A stretch of 64,000 nucleotides of DNA from assembly GCF_014203555.1 (NCBI RefSeq), contig NZ_JACHJH010000002.1, forward strand, positions 62,001 to 126,000, written 5' to 3'. Both the position numbers and the translations under genes were made by a program. Positions 7,950-15,934 of the stretch are shown in pieces (positions within the stretch are counted from its first letter, which is position 1; each line of letters begins with the position of its first letter). The notes beneath the pieces are model-generated. The model was not told where the DNA came from. It worked only from the letters and a program-made list of their open reading frames with translations, and ran no database searches. Source of the DNA: Streptomyces olivoverticillatus (GTDB lineage: Bacteria > Actinomycetota > Actinomycetes > Streptomycetales > Streptomycetaceae).

Positions 7950-10312
7950 CGGGAATGGGCGGGATGGCCGGAATGGGCGGGATGGAGGGTATGGCAGGCA
8001 TGGGGGACGGCGGCCCCGGTTCCGTCGCCACGGCCTCCGTCCCCCCGCCCGCCGCCGTCGAGCCCCCCACGCACGGCATCGGGGTCTCCCTCCCGTCCGC
8101 CGACGCGGCCGCCAAGGCGCAGGGCACCTTCCCGTACGCGGCGGACCTGTGGGCCGAGGGCCTGCTGTGGGCGGCGGTGCTGCGCGCGCCGCACCCGCAC
8201 GCCCGCATCCTGTCGATCGACACCTCGGCCGCGGCCCGGATGCCGGGTGTGCGCGCCATCGTGACGCACGCGGACGTGCCGGGCGACGCCGCGCACGGCC
8301 GCGGCATCGCCGACCGGCCCGTCTTCGCCTCCGACCTGGTGCGCCACCACGGCGAGCCGATCGCCGCCGTCGCCGCCGACCACCCCGACACCGCCCGGCT
8401 GGCCGCCGCGGCCATCGCCGTCGAGTACGAGGTGCTGGAGCCGGTCACCGACCCCGAGCAGGCGTTCTCCGCCGAACCGCTGCACCCCGACGGCAATCTG
8501 ATCCGGCACATCCCGCTCCGCTTCGGCGACCCGGACGTGACGGGCGAGGTGATCGTCGAGGGCCTGTACCGCATCGGCCGCCAGGACCCGGCCCCCATCG
8601 GGGCCGAGGCGGGCCTCGCCGTGCCGCGGCCCGACGGCGGCGTGGAGATCTACACCGCCTCCACCGACCCGCACGCCGACCGCGACCTCGCCGCCGCATG
8701 CTTCGGCCTGACGCCGGAGCACGTCAAGGTCGTGGTCACGGGCGTACCGGGCGCGATGGGCGACCGCGAGGACGCGGGCACCCAGCTGGCGCTGGGCCTG
8801 CTGGCGCTGCGCACCGGCCACCCGGTCAAGCTCGCGGCGACCCGCGAGGAGTCCTTCCTCAGCCACGCCCACCGCCACCCGACGCTGCTGCGCTACCGCC
8901 ACCACGCGGACGCGGAGGGCAAGCTGCTGAAGGTGGAGGCGCAGATCCTGCTGGATGCGGGCGCCTACGCCGACTCTTCCGCCGAGGCGCTGGCCGCCGC
9001 CGTCGCCTTCGCCTGCGGCCCGTACGTCGTCCCGCACGCCTTCGTCGAGGGCTGGGCCGTACGCACCAACAACCCCCCGTCCGGCCATGTGCGCGGCGAG
9101 GGCGCCATGCAGGTGTGCGCCGCGTACGAGGGCCAGATGGACAAGCTCGCGGCCAAGCTGGGCCTGGACCCGGCCGAGCTGCGCATGCGCAATGTGATGG
9201 CGACGGGCGACCTGCTGCCCACCGGCCAGACGGTCACCTGCCCGGCCCCGGTGGCCGAACTCCTGCGCGCGGTCCGCGACTACCCGCTCCCGGCGCTCCC
9301 CATGGACGACCCGGAGGACGACTGGCTGCTGCCGGGCGGCCCCGACGGCGCGGGCGAGCCCGGCGCGGTCCGGCGCGGCGTCGGCTACGGCCTCGGCATG
9401 GTCCACATGCTCGGCGCGGAGGGCGCGGACGAGGTCTCGACGGCGACGGTCAAGGTCAGCGGCTCGGTCGCCACGGTCATCTGCGCGGCCGTGGAGACGG
9501 GCCAGGGCTTCTCGACGCTGGCCCGCCAGATCGTCCAGGAAGTCCTGGGCATCGAGGACGTGTACATCGCCCCCGTCGACACCGACCAGCCCCCGTGCGG
9601 ACCTGCGGCCCACAGCCGGCACACATGGGTCTCGGGCGGCGCGGTCGAGCGCGCGGCACGCATGGTCCGCACGCAGCTGCTGCAGCCACTGGCCCACCAG
9701 TTCGGCATGTCCACGGAGCTGCTGTCGATTGCCGACGGCAAGATCACGTCGTATGACGGCGTGCTGAGCACGACCGTCGCGGAGGCCCTGGACGGCAAGG
9801 AACTCTGGGCCACGGCCCAGTGCCGCCCGCACCCGACGGAGCCGCTGGACGACTCCGGCCAGGGCGACGCCTTCGTGGGCATCGCCTTCTGCGCGGTACG
9901 GGCGGTGGTCGACGTCGACGTCGAGCTGGGCTCGGTGCGCGTGGTGGAGATGGCCGTCGCCCAGGACGTGGGCCGCATCCTGAACCCGGCCCAGGCGCGC
10001 GCCCGCATCGAGGCGGGCATCACCCAGGGCGTGGGCGCGGCCCTCACGGAGAACCTCCGCACCAACGCGGGCCAGGTCCGCCGCCCGAACCTGACCGCCT
10101 ACGCCCTGCCCACGGCCCTCGACGCCCCGGACATCCACATCGTCAAACTGGTCGAGGAGCGCGACGTGGTCGCTCCGTTCGGCGCGAAGGCGATCAGCGC
10201 GGTGCCGGTCGTCACGTCCCCGGCGGCGGTGGCCGCGGCGGTAAGGGCGGCCACGGGCCGCCCGGTGAACCGCCTGCCGATTCGGCCGCAGACGGCGGCG
10301 GCACCTGAGTAG
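7946..10312 (+). CDS. Molybdenum hydroxylase large (molybdopterin-binding) subunit
   Basis: This 788-residue protein has the a/b-hammerhead domain (about residues 45-150) and the two molybdopterin-cytosine-dinucleotide binding domains of the xanthine dehydrogenase/CoxL family. Recognisable blocks are GVPGAMGDREDAGTQLALG, PPSGHVRGEGAMQVCAAYEG, VETGQGFSTLARQIVQEVLG and AHSRHTWVSGGAV. The N-terminus is odd: seven methionines in 19 residues (MTGMGGMAGMGGMEGMAGM). Near the C-terminus the usual GVGE motif with the catalytic glutamate reads G746-A-K-A749, so that acid appears to be missing. The ATG overlaps the preceding stop (ATGA). The substrate is unassigned. Confidence 0.88.
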   Translation: MTGMGGMAGMGGMEGMAGMGDGGPGSVATASVPPPAAVEPPTHGIGVSLPSADAAAKAQGTFPYAADLWAEGLLWAAVLRAPHPHARILSIDTSAAARMPGVRAIVTHADVPGDAAHGRGIADRPVFASDLVRHHGEPIAAVAADHPDTARLAAAAIAVEYEVLEPVTDPEQAFSAEPLHPDGNLIRHIPLRFGDPDVTGEVIVEGLYRIGRQDPAPIGAEAGLAVPRPDGGVEIYTASTDPHADRDLAAACFGLTPEHVKVVVTGVPGAMGDREDAGTQLALGLLALRTGHPVKLAATREESFLSHAHRHPTLLRYRHHADAEGKLLKVEAQILLDAGAYADSSAEALAAAVAFACGPYVVPHAFVEGWAVRTNNPPSGHVRGEGAMQVCAAYEGQMDKLAAKLGLDPAELRMRNVMATGDLLPTGQTVTCPAPVAELLRAVRDYPLPALPMDDPEDDWLLPGGPDGAGEPGAVRRGVGYGLGMVHMLGAEGADEVSTATVKVSGSVATVICAAVETGQGFSTLARQIVQEVLGIEDVYIAPVDTDQPPCGPAAHSRHTWVSGGAVERAARMVRTQLLQPLAHQFGMSTELLSIADGKITSYDGVLSTTVAEALDGKELWATAQCRPHPTEPLDDSGQGDAFVGIAFCAVRAVVDVDVELGSVRVVEMAVAQDVGRILNPAQARARIEAGITQGVGAALTENLRTNAGQVRRPNLTAYALPTALDAPDIHIVKLVEERDVVAPFGAKAISAVPVVTSPAAVAAAVRAATGRPVNRLPIRPQTAAAPE

Positions 10313-10320
10313 GCGTACTC

Positions 10321-10397
10321 ATGCCTCTGTCACTGCCTGCCAGTAACATCCAGCGTGCAGTTACGTGGGAGTTGCAGGCATCGCGGTGACGAGGCAT
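10321..10397. promoter_or_regulatory. Nested inverted repeats upstream of the type VII locus
   Basis: Four blocks occur in mirror order around about 10354-10359. They are ATGCCTC (10321-10327) with GAGGCAT (10391-10397), GTCAC (10329-10333) with GTGAC (10386-10390), TGCCTGC (10334-10340) with GCAGGCA (10374-10380), and GTAAC (10343-10347) with GTTAC (10360-10364). The array ends 11 bases before the first gene of the locus. It could be a compound operator or a 5' RNA structure. Confidence 0.5.
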
Positions 10398-10408
10398 GGG
10401 GGCGGGGA

Positions 10409-10819
10409 ATGGGGAGCAACGACCGCCAAGCGGTCGATCTAGAGGCGTTGAAGGGCTTCAAGCGCCGCGTCGACGACATTCTCACAGGCCTCGGCGACTC
10501 GGGGGCGGCCCCGCACAGCATCGGCGAAGACCGCCTGGTCTCCGACCATTTGGGCAAGAACTTCAATGCGGTGACGTCGCTGTTCGGCGCGTATCACGAT
10601 ATCCAGACCGACCTGGAGGAGCTCTCCCGCCTCCTGACCGCCCAGATCGAGGCGCTGGGCACGGCCATTCACGGTGCCCACAATTCCTACGTCGACACGG
10701 ATCTGGCGCAGCGCGACCGCATGTGGCAGGTCCAGGCCGAGCTCCAGCGCCACAACGGCCAGGCTCCCGAGCCGCAACAGCCCGCTGCCCGGCCAGGCGA
10801 CGACAAGGGAGCCATGTGA
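10409..10819 (+). CDS. ESX/WXG100-like small helical protein
   Basis: This 136-residue protein is mostly helical with a polar Pro/Gln tail, in the size range of ESX-type type VII secretion substrates or partners. It lacks a clear central WXG but carries Y94-V-D-T-D98 after the helices, matching the YxxxD/E export signal of such substrates. The ATG at 10409 follows a GGCGGGGA box; upstream in-frame codons lack support. The stop overlaps the start of the next gene (TGATG), indicating coupling. The family assignment rests on size, helix pattern, the YxxxD motif and the mycosin gene two genes downstream. Confidence 0.6.
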   Translation: MGSNDRQAVDLEALKGFKRRVDDILTGLGDSGAAPHSIGEDRLVSDHLGKNFNAVTSLFGAYHDIQTDLEELSRLLTAQIEALGTAIHGAHNSYVDTDLAQRDRMWQVQAELQRHNGQAPEPQQPAARPGDDKGAM

Positions 10820-12429
10820 TGACAGGCCCCCTGATGAAGGGCCCTGAGCCGCACCACTCGCCCGTCGACCCGCGCCGCCCCGTCTCCTTCTCGGCCGTGG
10901 CGCCGGACTTCACGGGGTATTCGCACCAGGAACTCGAAGCGATGGTCGAGCACGCGGACCCGGCCCGGGTCTCGACGGTCGCGGAAAAGCTGAAGGGTGC
11001 GGCGAAGGACATCAAGGATGTCGGCGAGGACTTGAAGAAGTACATCGCCCATGTGCCCTGGGAGGGCGAGGGCGGCGACGCCTTCCGTAACTGGGGCGCG
11101 GACATGGCCAACGCGACGCTCAAGCTGGGTGACTGCAGCGAGGCGGCGGGAAAGTGGATGCACGAGGCGGCGTCGATGCTGGACCATGCGCAGCGGGCGA
11201 TGCCGAAGTACTCGACATCGGCGAAGTCGACACTGAACGCATACCTGAGCCACCACCCGCAGCCGCTGGGCATGGTGCCGGATCCGTTGACGGCCAACGG
11301 CGACGGCGGCTTGCAGGGCGCGGGCCCGACCCAGGCCCAGGCGTTCGCGGCGCAGCAGCGCCTGCACGATGACCACATGCAGGCGGCCCAGCAGATCGGG
11401 AACTTGGTGCAGGCATATGGGCATTCGGAGCATCAGATTTGGGCGGTGGAGAGGCCTAACTTTCCGGTGATCCCGGTTAAGTTCATGCCCGAACGGAGAG
11501 CCACTGACGACCGCCAGTATGAGCCCATGCCAGGTGCTGCGGGAGGGAGCCAGGGCAACGAGGGGTCTGCGGTGACGATGCCGCAAGGGGGCGCGCCCTC
11601 AGGTGGCGGAGTCGGCTCTGCGACGCCTGCGATTTCGCCCCTGGGCGTGGCCCCGTCTGTTCCTCCCGTCGCGACGGGAATTGACGGCGGAGTCGCCGTC
11701 CCGACTGCACCGCCTGTGCCGTCGACAGGGACGGTGCCCCCGTCTGGCGCCAGCTTGCCGTCGCCCCCTGCTTCGCAGCCGCCTGGTGTTGTCATCCCGC
11801 CGACCATCGGGGTGGGACCCGGAACCTCAGGAGTACCGGCGGGCGGAAGCCGCCTGCCGTCGGGAGCCCGGCCTCCGGTGCGCCAAGGCAGGGGCAGCGT
11901 CGGCGGGCTTCCCTTGCCTCATCTGCCCGATGCGTCGCGAGACGGCATTGCCGGTGGGCGCCCGGTGCCCAGAGAGACCGGGACGCCGTCGGCAGGTGCC
12001 CCACGCGGGTCGATTTTCGGAGCGGAACCTGGCGAGACACAGGGACAGGGGCGTCCTCCGATGTCACCAGGTGGAGGGTTTGCCGCCGCACCGGGTGCCC
12101 CGGCCGGTAGCCGAAGTGTCACCAGCGGGCGGCGCCTGGCAACTCAGCCCGGTGGGGTCATCGGCGGTCAGGGGACCTCGCGTCCCGGTGCGCAGGGCGA
12201 CCGGCCTTTCACCCCGGGCGGCACGGGCCTCGTCCGTGGGGGTCGCCCCGGAGAAGGCAGCGGTTCGTCGGCCGTCGGCAACCAAGCAGGTCTGACGCCG
12301 CATGCCCTGGGCTCAGGTGGGCCTCAGCCCAGGGGGAGGCGAGCCGGTCAGCGTCCGGACTACCTGATGGAGGACGAAGAGACCTGGACGCAAGGCAGCC
12401 GACGGGTTTCACCACCGGTCATCGACTGA
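10819..12429 (+). CDS. WXG-domain protein with long Pro/Gly-rich tail (PPE-like type VII substrate)
   Basis: This 536-residue protein has an N-terminal helical domain (about residues 35-210) with the WXG turn at W81-E-G83 in HVPWEGEGGDAFRNWG. A disordered Pro/Gly/Ser/Ala region of about 280 residues follows. The conserved-looking C-terminus YLMEDEETW is again a YxxxD match. This architecture is common in actinobacterial ESX-associated proteins. The ATG at 10819 overlaps the upstream stop codon; a GTG at 10816 is the alternative. It lies 30 bases before the mycosin gene. It may be a secreted substrate or a partner that the mycosin cleaves; the sequence does not decide. Confidence 0.65.
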   Translation: MTGPLMKGPEPHHSPVDPRRPVSFSAVAPDFTGYSHQELEAMVEHADPARVSTVAEKLKGAAKDIKDVGEDLKKYIAHVPWEGEGGDAFRNWGADMANATLKLGDCSEAAGKWMHEAASMLDHAQRAMPKYSTSAKSTLNAYLSHHPQPLGMVPDPLTANGDGGLQGAGPTQAQAFAAQQRLHDDHMQAAQQIGNLVQAYGHSEHQIWAVERPNFPVIPVKFMPERRATDDRQYEPMPGAAGGSQGNEGSAVTMPQGGAPSGGGVGSATPAISPLGVAPSVPPVATGIDGGVAVPTAPPVPSTGTVPPSGASLPSPPASQPPGVVIPPTIGVGPGTSGVPAGGSRLPSGARPPVRQGRGSVGGLPLPHLPDASRDGIAGGRPVPRETGTPSAGAPRGSIFGAEPGETQGQGRPPMSPGGGFAAAPGAPAGSRSVTSGRRLATQPGGVIGGQGTSRPGAQGDRPFTPGGTGLVRGGRPGEGSGSSAVGNQAGLTPHALGSGGPQPRGRRAGQRPDYLMEDEETWTQGSRRVSPPVID

Positions 12430-12459
12430 ATTCAGTACACAGGGCGAAGAGGGAAACGC

Positions 12460-13665
12460 ATGCGTGACAGGGCTCGTGCTCAAAACCGGAGACGGGTCGG
12501 CACTGCGGTCGCTGTCAGCGGCCTGCTGCTCGTCGCCACGTCGTCGGCGTCGGCCCAGGCGGACACGATCCGTTCCCGGCAGTGGCATCTAGATGCCATG
12601 CACGCCGACGAGATGTGGAAGATCAGCACAGGCGCGGGTATCACGGTGGCCGTGATCGATTCGGGTGTCGACGACACTCTCCCCGACCTCCAGGGCCAGG
12701 TCTTGGAGGGTAAGGACTTCACGGGCAAGCCTGGTGGTGCGCATACCGATACGGAAGGGCACGGCACAGGTATGGCCGCGTTCATTGCCGGGACGGGCAA
12801 GAGGGGTGAAGAGACCGGATCTTATGGCCTCGCGCCAGGGGCAAAGATCCTTCCGCTCCGTGTGGCCGGGGCCGGCAACTTCGTCAAGGGCTCTGCGGCT
12901 ATGGCGAGCGCGATCCGATACGCGGCTGACTCTGAAGCAAAGATCATCAACATCTCGATGGCCGGTGGTGGAGAAAGCCCCGAAGAAGACCGGGCCATCG
13001 AGTATGCGTTGACCAAGGGAAAGCTGATCTTTGCCGGTGTCGGAAACACGGGGGACAAGAGCAACATGCTGGAGTACCCGGCCGCTTCACCAGGGGTCAT
13101 CGGTGTAGCCGCGACTGATCAGGACGGCAAGGCGGCGTCCTTCTCTCAGCATGGCCCACAGGTTGACCTAGCCGCGCCCGGAGTCGACATGATTGCCGCC
13201 TGCCCAGGAGGCAGCGGAACCTGCCGAAGCAAAGGCACAAGTGATGCCACCGCCCTGGCCTCCGCCTCCGCAGCCCTCGTCTGGTCCGTCCACCCTGACT
13301 GGACGGGCAACCAAGTAGCCCGTGTCCTGATCAACACGGCAGGCGCCCCCCAAAGCGGCGCCAAACGCACCGACGCCATCGGCTACGGCGTGGTCCGCCC
13401 CCGCATCGCGCTCCAAAACCCCGGCGACCCCGGCCCGCCCGACGTGAACCCGCTGCCGGGCCCGGACAATGCGGCGGACGGCAAGTCCGCCGGAGACAAG
13501 GTCGCCAAGCAACCGACTGCAGCCGCAGAAGGCAGCGACAAGGGCAGCGGCGGACTCGGCTCAAAGTGGATCCTCATAGGAGGCGGCGGAGCTGCCATCG
13601 TGATTGGCGGAGCCGCAGCTGCGGCATTCGTGATCACACGCCGCCGTAAGTCGCTCTACCCATAA
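12460..13665 (+). CDS. Mycosin-type S8 serine protease of type VII secretion
   Basis: This 401-residue subtilisin-family protease is laid out like mycosins. It has an N-terminal signal region (AVAVSGLLLVATSSASAQA), the catalytic triad Asp67 (VIDSGVD), His101 (EGHGTGMAAFIAG) and Ser261 (SKGTSDATA), an Asn in GVGNTGD as oxyanion candidate, a Pro-rich linker, and a C-terminal transmembrane helix ending in RRRKSLYP. Mycosins anchor in the membrane with the protease domain outside and are needed for, or process substrates of, type VII secretion. An AGAGGGAA ribosome site precedes the ATG. No EccB, EccC, EccD or EccE gene lies in this window, so the secretion machinery must be elsewhere. Confidence 0.9.
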   Translation: MRDRARAQNRRRVGTAVAVSGLLLVATSSASAQADTIRSRQWHLDAMHADEMWKISTGAGITVAVIDSGVDDTLPDLQGQVLEGKDFTGKPGGAHTDTEGHGTGMAAFIAGTGKRGEETGSYGLAPGAKILPLRVAGAGNFVKGSAAMASAIRYAADSEAKIINISMAGGGESPEEDRAIEYALTKGKLIFAGVGNTGDKSNMLEYPAASPGVIGVAATDQDGKAASFSQHGPQVDLAAPGVDMIAACPGGSGTCRSKGTSDATALASASAALVWSVHPDWTGNQVARVLINTAGAPQSGAKRTDAIGYGVVRPRIALQNPGDPGPPDVNPLPGPDNAADGKSAGDKVAKQPTAAAEGSDKGSGGLGSKWILIGGGGAAIVIGGAAAAAFVITRRRKSLYP

Positions 13666-13762
13666 CCGCTGTGTCGCGTTGCACAGTCCAACAGGTTGTG
13701 CGCAGCGCACCCTTGCGACTCACCATGTGTACTTTCAGCCGTGCAACCAAGGAGGCCGCACC

Positions 13763-13936
13763 ATGCCGGACGGGCAACTTTCCGAACGATGGGACCGGGC
13801 GTTCAACCCGCACCGCTACGGCGCAGACGGCGAACCCGCCCCAAACGCAGGCCAATCGGATACCCGCATGCGTCTCGCCTCGGCAGCGTCCGGCAACGGA
13901 GGCGGCGACACCCACAAGGCGACCAGCACGCCGTGA
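13763..13936 (+). CDS. Small acidic protein, N-terminal part of a split gene
   Basis: This 57-residue frame has an excellent AAGGAGG ribosome site at 13749-13755 and begins MPDGQLSERWDRAFNPHRYG. It stops at TGA (13934-13936). The next gene starts four bases later in the same reading frame, so the two are probably halves of one helical protein separated by a single nonsense codon. From memory, related streptomycete proteins have Pro-Trp at this junction, which would make the lesion TGG to TGA. The product is likely truncated and its function is unknown. Confidence 0.55.
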   Translation: MPDGQLSERWDRAFNPHRYGADGEPAPNAGQSDTRMRLASAASGNGGGDTHKATSTP

Positions 13937-13939
13937 ACC

Positions 13940-14206
13940 ATGGCCTCCGCCGCTGCCGGAGAGGTCCACCAGAGTGTCGAAGCAGGTATCACCAATTTCA
14001 CCAAGGCTCACGGGGACTTCAAAAGTGGCACCGCGGGCTTCGCCAGTGCAACTGCTCTGAGTGACATCCTCGTCGGATGGGAGTCCCGCTTCTCTGCTGT
14101 ACGGGACAAGTGCAAGGGACTGGACGATGAATTGAAGAAGGCAGGATCCGAGTTCGACTCCCACGAACACGGTACGAAGAAGTCGTTCGACAAGCAGGGG
14201 AAGTAG
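13940..14206 (+). CDS. Small ESX-like helical protein, C-terminal part of a split gene
   Basis: This 88-residue frame (starting MASAAAGEVHQSVEAGITNF) is all-helical with GWESR in the centre, as in small type VII secretion-associated proteins. It has no ribosome site of its own and continues the reading frame of the 13763 gene after one TGA. It may be expressed only by readthrough or reinitiation. It lies six bases before the effector-like gene at 14213, so these genes form one operon. Confidence 0.55.
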   Translation: MASAAAGEVHQSVEAGITNFTKAHGDFKSGTAGFASATALSDILVGWESRFSAVRDKCKGLDDELKKAGSEFDSHEHGTKKSFDKQGK

Positions 14207-14212
14207 TCGACC

Positions 14213-15004
14213 GTGGTGACCCTGGACGAGCTGAGCAGGCTCGACATCGGGAAGTTCAAGAGGGCCGCGGAGGCGTGGGGTTCGATGAGTAATCGCGCCA
14301 GCGAAGCCAGACGCCGTGTGGACAGCGACATGGTGGCCCGCGTCCATGACACCCAACAGGGCGAAGCAGCCAATACCGCTGTCAGCAGCATGATGCTCCT
14401 CAGCCGCAACTATCAGTACATACACACCGAGTGTGGCCTCGTTCAAAGGGCACTTAGCGGCCTCGCCGAAGAACTGACTGCTCCGCAGAGAAAGCTGAAG
14501 CAGGCACTTGAGGATGCTGAGCATCTAAAGTTTACCGTCAAAGAAGACGGCTCGGTTGGATTTCCGCGAAGTGCATCGTCGACGCTCCCAGTTCCGATGC
14601 TCCCACAGCCAGCCCGGCCCGGTAATGTGTTGTTGCCGTCGAACTCGGCGGACCCGAATGAGATCAAAGCCCGAGAAATTGCAGATCGTATCGGCAGCGC
14701 AATTGACGAGGCGAATGAGATCGATGGTCGATACGCCAGGGCATTGGCGAGCCTCGGTACCAACGACCAGCTGGACAAGACTGCCCCGCCGGACACTTTG
14801 GCGCAAACCCATTTGACGTCCGAAGATGTCGAATACGGTCGACCCAAAAAATTCGCTAGTGGTACGGTCAAGCCTGCAGCGGAATTTCTGAGCTACCGCT
14901 CATGGTGCAACAGTTTGGACTCGGCTCTCCATGGAGAGGTGGGGCAAGGCTTGGGACTACTTCATGGGCGGTACCCCGTCCTATTCTGGCGGCCTGGTCA
15001 GTAA
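14213..15004 (+). CDS. Type VII effector-like protein, frameshifted N-terminal part
   Basis: The 263-residue frame starts at GTG 14213 (VTLDELSRLDIGKFKRAAEA). It has a long helical N-terminal domain of about 130 residues, then a linker and a second helical block (IADRIGSAIDEANEIDGRYA), the style of streptomycete type VII effectors. The last 23 or so residues are out-of-frame. After HGE (about 14938) the natural continuation WGKAWDYFMGGTPSYSGG lies in the +1 frame. Removing one G at 14938-14939 joins both parts into a protein of about 338 residues. Base composition is less GC-rich than its neighbours. No enzymatic motif is recognisable. Confidence 0.6.
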   Translation: MVTLDELSRLDIGKFKRAAEAWGSMSNRASEARRRVDSDMVARVHDTQQGEAANTAVSSMMLLSRNYQYIHTECGLVQRALSGLAEELTAPQRKLKQALEDAEHLKFTVKEDGSVGFPRSASSTLPVPMLPQPARPGNVLLPSNSADPNEIKAREIADRIGSAIDEANEIDGRYARALASLGTNDQLDKTAPPDTLAQTHLTSEDVEYGRPKKFASGTVKPAAEFLSYRSWCNSLDSALHGEVGQGLGLLHGRYPVLFWRPGQ

Positions 15005-15230
15005 GGGCCTTGAGAAGAATATCGGTGGTGGCGGGCGTCACCGTAAACCCTCGGCCGTCAACAGGATCGGAAGTTTTGGCGGAAAGGTGTTCGGAGTTCC
15101 AGTCGCACTTGTGGCCACTGCTGTGGACTATTATTACACGCCCCCCGGTGAATTCGACAGAGATAAAACAAAGGACACCAATGTCAGGGCCCCAGGTGAT
15201 CCTGGTGGTCGTCCAGTGAAGTGGAAGTAG
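14931..15230 (+). pseudogene. C-terminal part of the frameshifted effector-like gene
   Basis: This +1-frame segment encodes about 99 residues: WGKAWDYFMGGTPSYSGG, a Gly/His-rich stretch, and a hydrophobic segment (VFGVPVALVATAVDYYYTPP). It has no ribosome site and is best read as the displaced C-terminus of the gene at 14213. The combined span 14213-15230 is 1018 bases, exactly one base more than a whole number of codons. The hydrophobic segment could be membrane-active, but that is inference. Confidence 0.6.
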
Positions 15231-15232
15231 TA

Positions 15233-15484
15233 ATGGCGAGCCGTGACCCTGGTAAGCGATGGAGCGCGCGCTGGGCTCAGTCGCCGATATTCGCTACTAG
15301 TCGAACGCTGATTCTCGGAATAATTGCGTCCGTGGCTGGTTTCGCTGGAGCGATTAGCGAATTGGCCCGCGGTGGGGCAATTCTCACTGCTCTGGCTCTA
15401 CTAGGCGTTGGTGCCCTCGGACTGTTTCTGGCAGTCGCTTACGTCGTCCAATATGCCGACAGGCCACGTCGGTCTCGGCGCTGA
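15233..15484 (+). CDS. Small two-helix membrane protein, possible immunity partner
   Basis: This 83-residue protein has two predicted transmembrane helices (TLILGIIASVAGFAGAI and AILTALALLGVGALGLFLAV) and a basic tail (DRPRRSRR). It starts two bases after the stop codon of the effector-like C-terminal frame, so it is tightly coupled to it. A small membrane protein directly after a secreted effector is a common immunity arrangement, but no family was recognised. Isoleucine and AT-rich codons (ATA, ATT) differ from neighbouring core genes. Confidence 0.6.
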   Translation: MASRDPGKRWSARWAQSPIFATSRTLILGIIASVAGFAGAISELARGGAILTALALLGVGALGLFLAVAYVVQYADRPRRSRR

Positions 15485-15934
15485 GGCTGATGGAGTGGAG
15501 TGATGGTCAACGGCGTCCCTGGCTTCTTTCAGGTCGCGCCCGTGGCCTCACGGTTGGCCTTGATGGCCTGGACCTTCTTGCCGTCCCGTACGAGTGCGGT
15601 CACCTGGTCAAGTTCCGGGGTTCTCTCGTCGATGCACAAGTGGTTCAGGGTCAGGTCGAGTTTGTGCTCGACCCGGGCGAGGCGCCGATCGTTGGACCAG
15701 CGGCGGATGCTGATGGCGTGGCGGAGAGGGCAATCGTCTTGAGTGCGATGGCTCCCGACGGCATGGCTGGTCTGCGTGCGGTTTGACGTTCAGTGAGGGG
15801 CAACAGCTGCATTTAGGCCAAGCTCTGGGCTCGGAGCCTGGCTTGACCTCAAGCATGGTTGGGTTTCTACGTTTGTGCTCACCGGCCGGGATTCGCGATG
15901 GATCCCGCAACGACCCACAGGTGAGGACGCTGCC
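15485..15934. other. 450-base region without an intact gene
   Basis: The first half holds the degenerate L7/L12-CTD-like copy. The rest (about 15736-15934) shows no supported gene and probably contains the promoter of the MarR-family gene at 15935. Confidence 0.5.
15502..15735 (-). pseudogene. Degenerate copy of the L7/L12-CTD-like gene
   Basis: Read on the minus strand, this stretch encodes RRLARVEHKLDLTLNHLC, TPELDQVTALVRDGKKVQAI and KANREATGA. These closely parallel the intact protein at 16461-16742 (RRIARVERKLDLILDHLG, GKKIHAIKAYREITGA). One base is missing near 15530-15540, so translation hits a stop exactly where the intact copy reads DLKEAKEAVD. The N-terminal membrane segment and start codon are absent, and no stop follows the corrected frame. 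It is therefore a decayed paralogue, not a functional gene. Confidence 0.65.
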
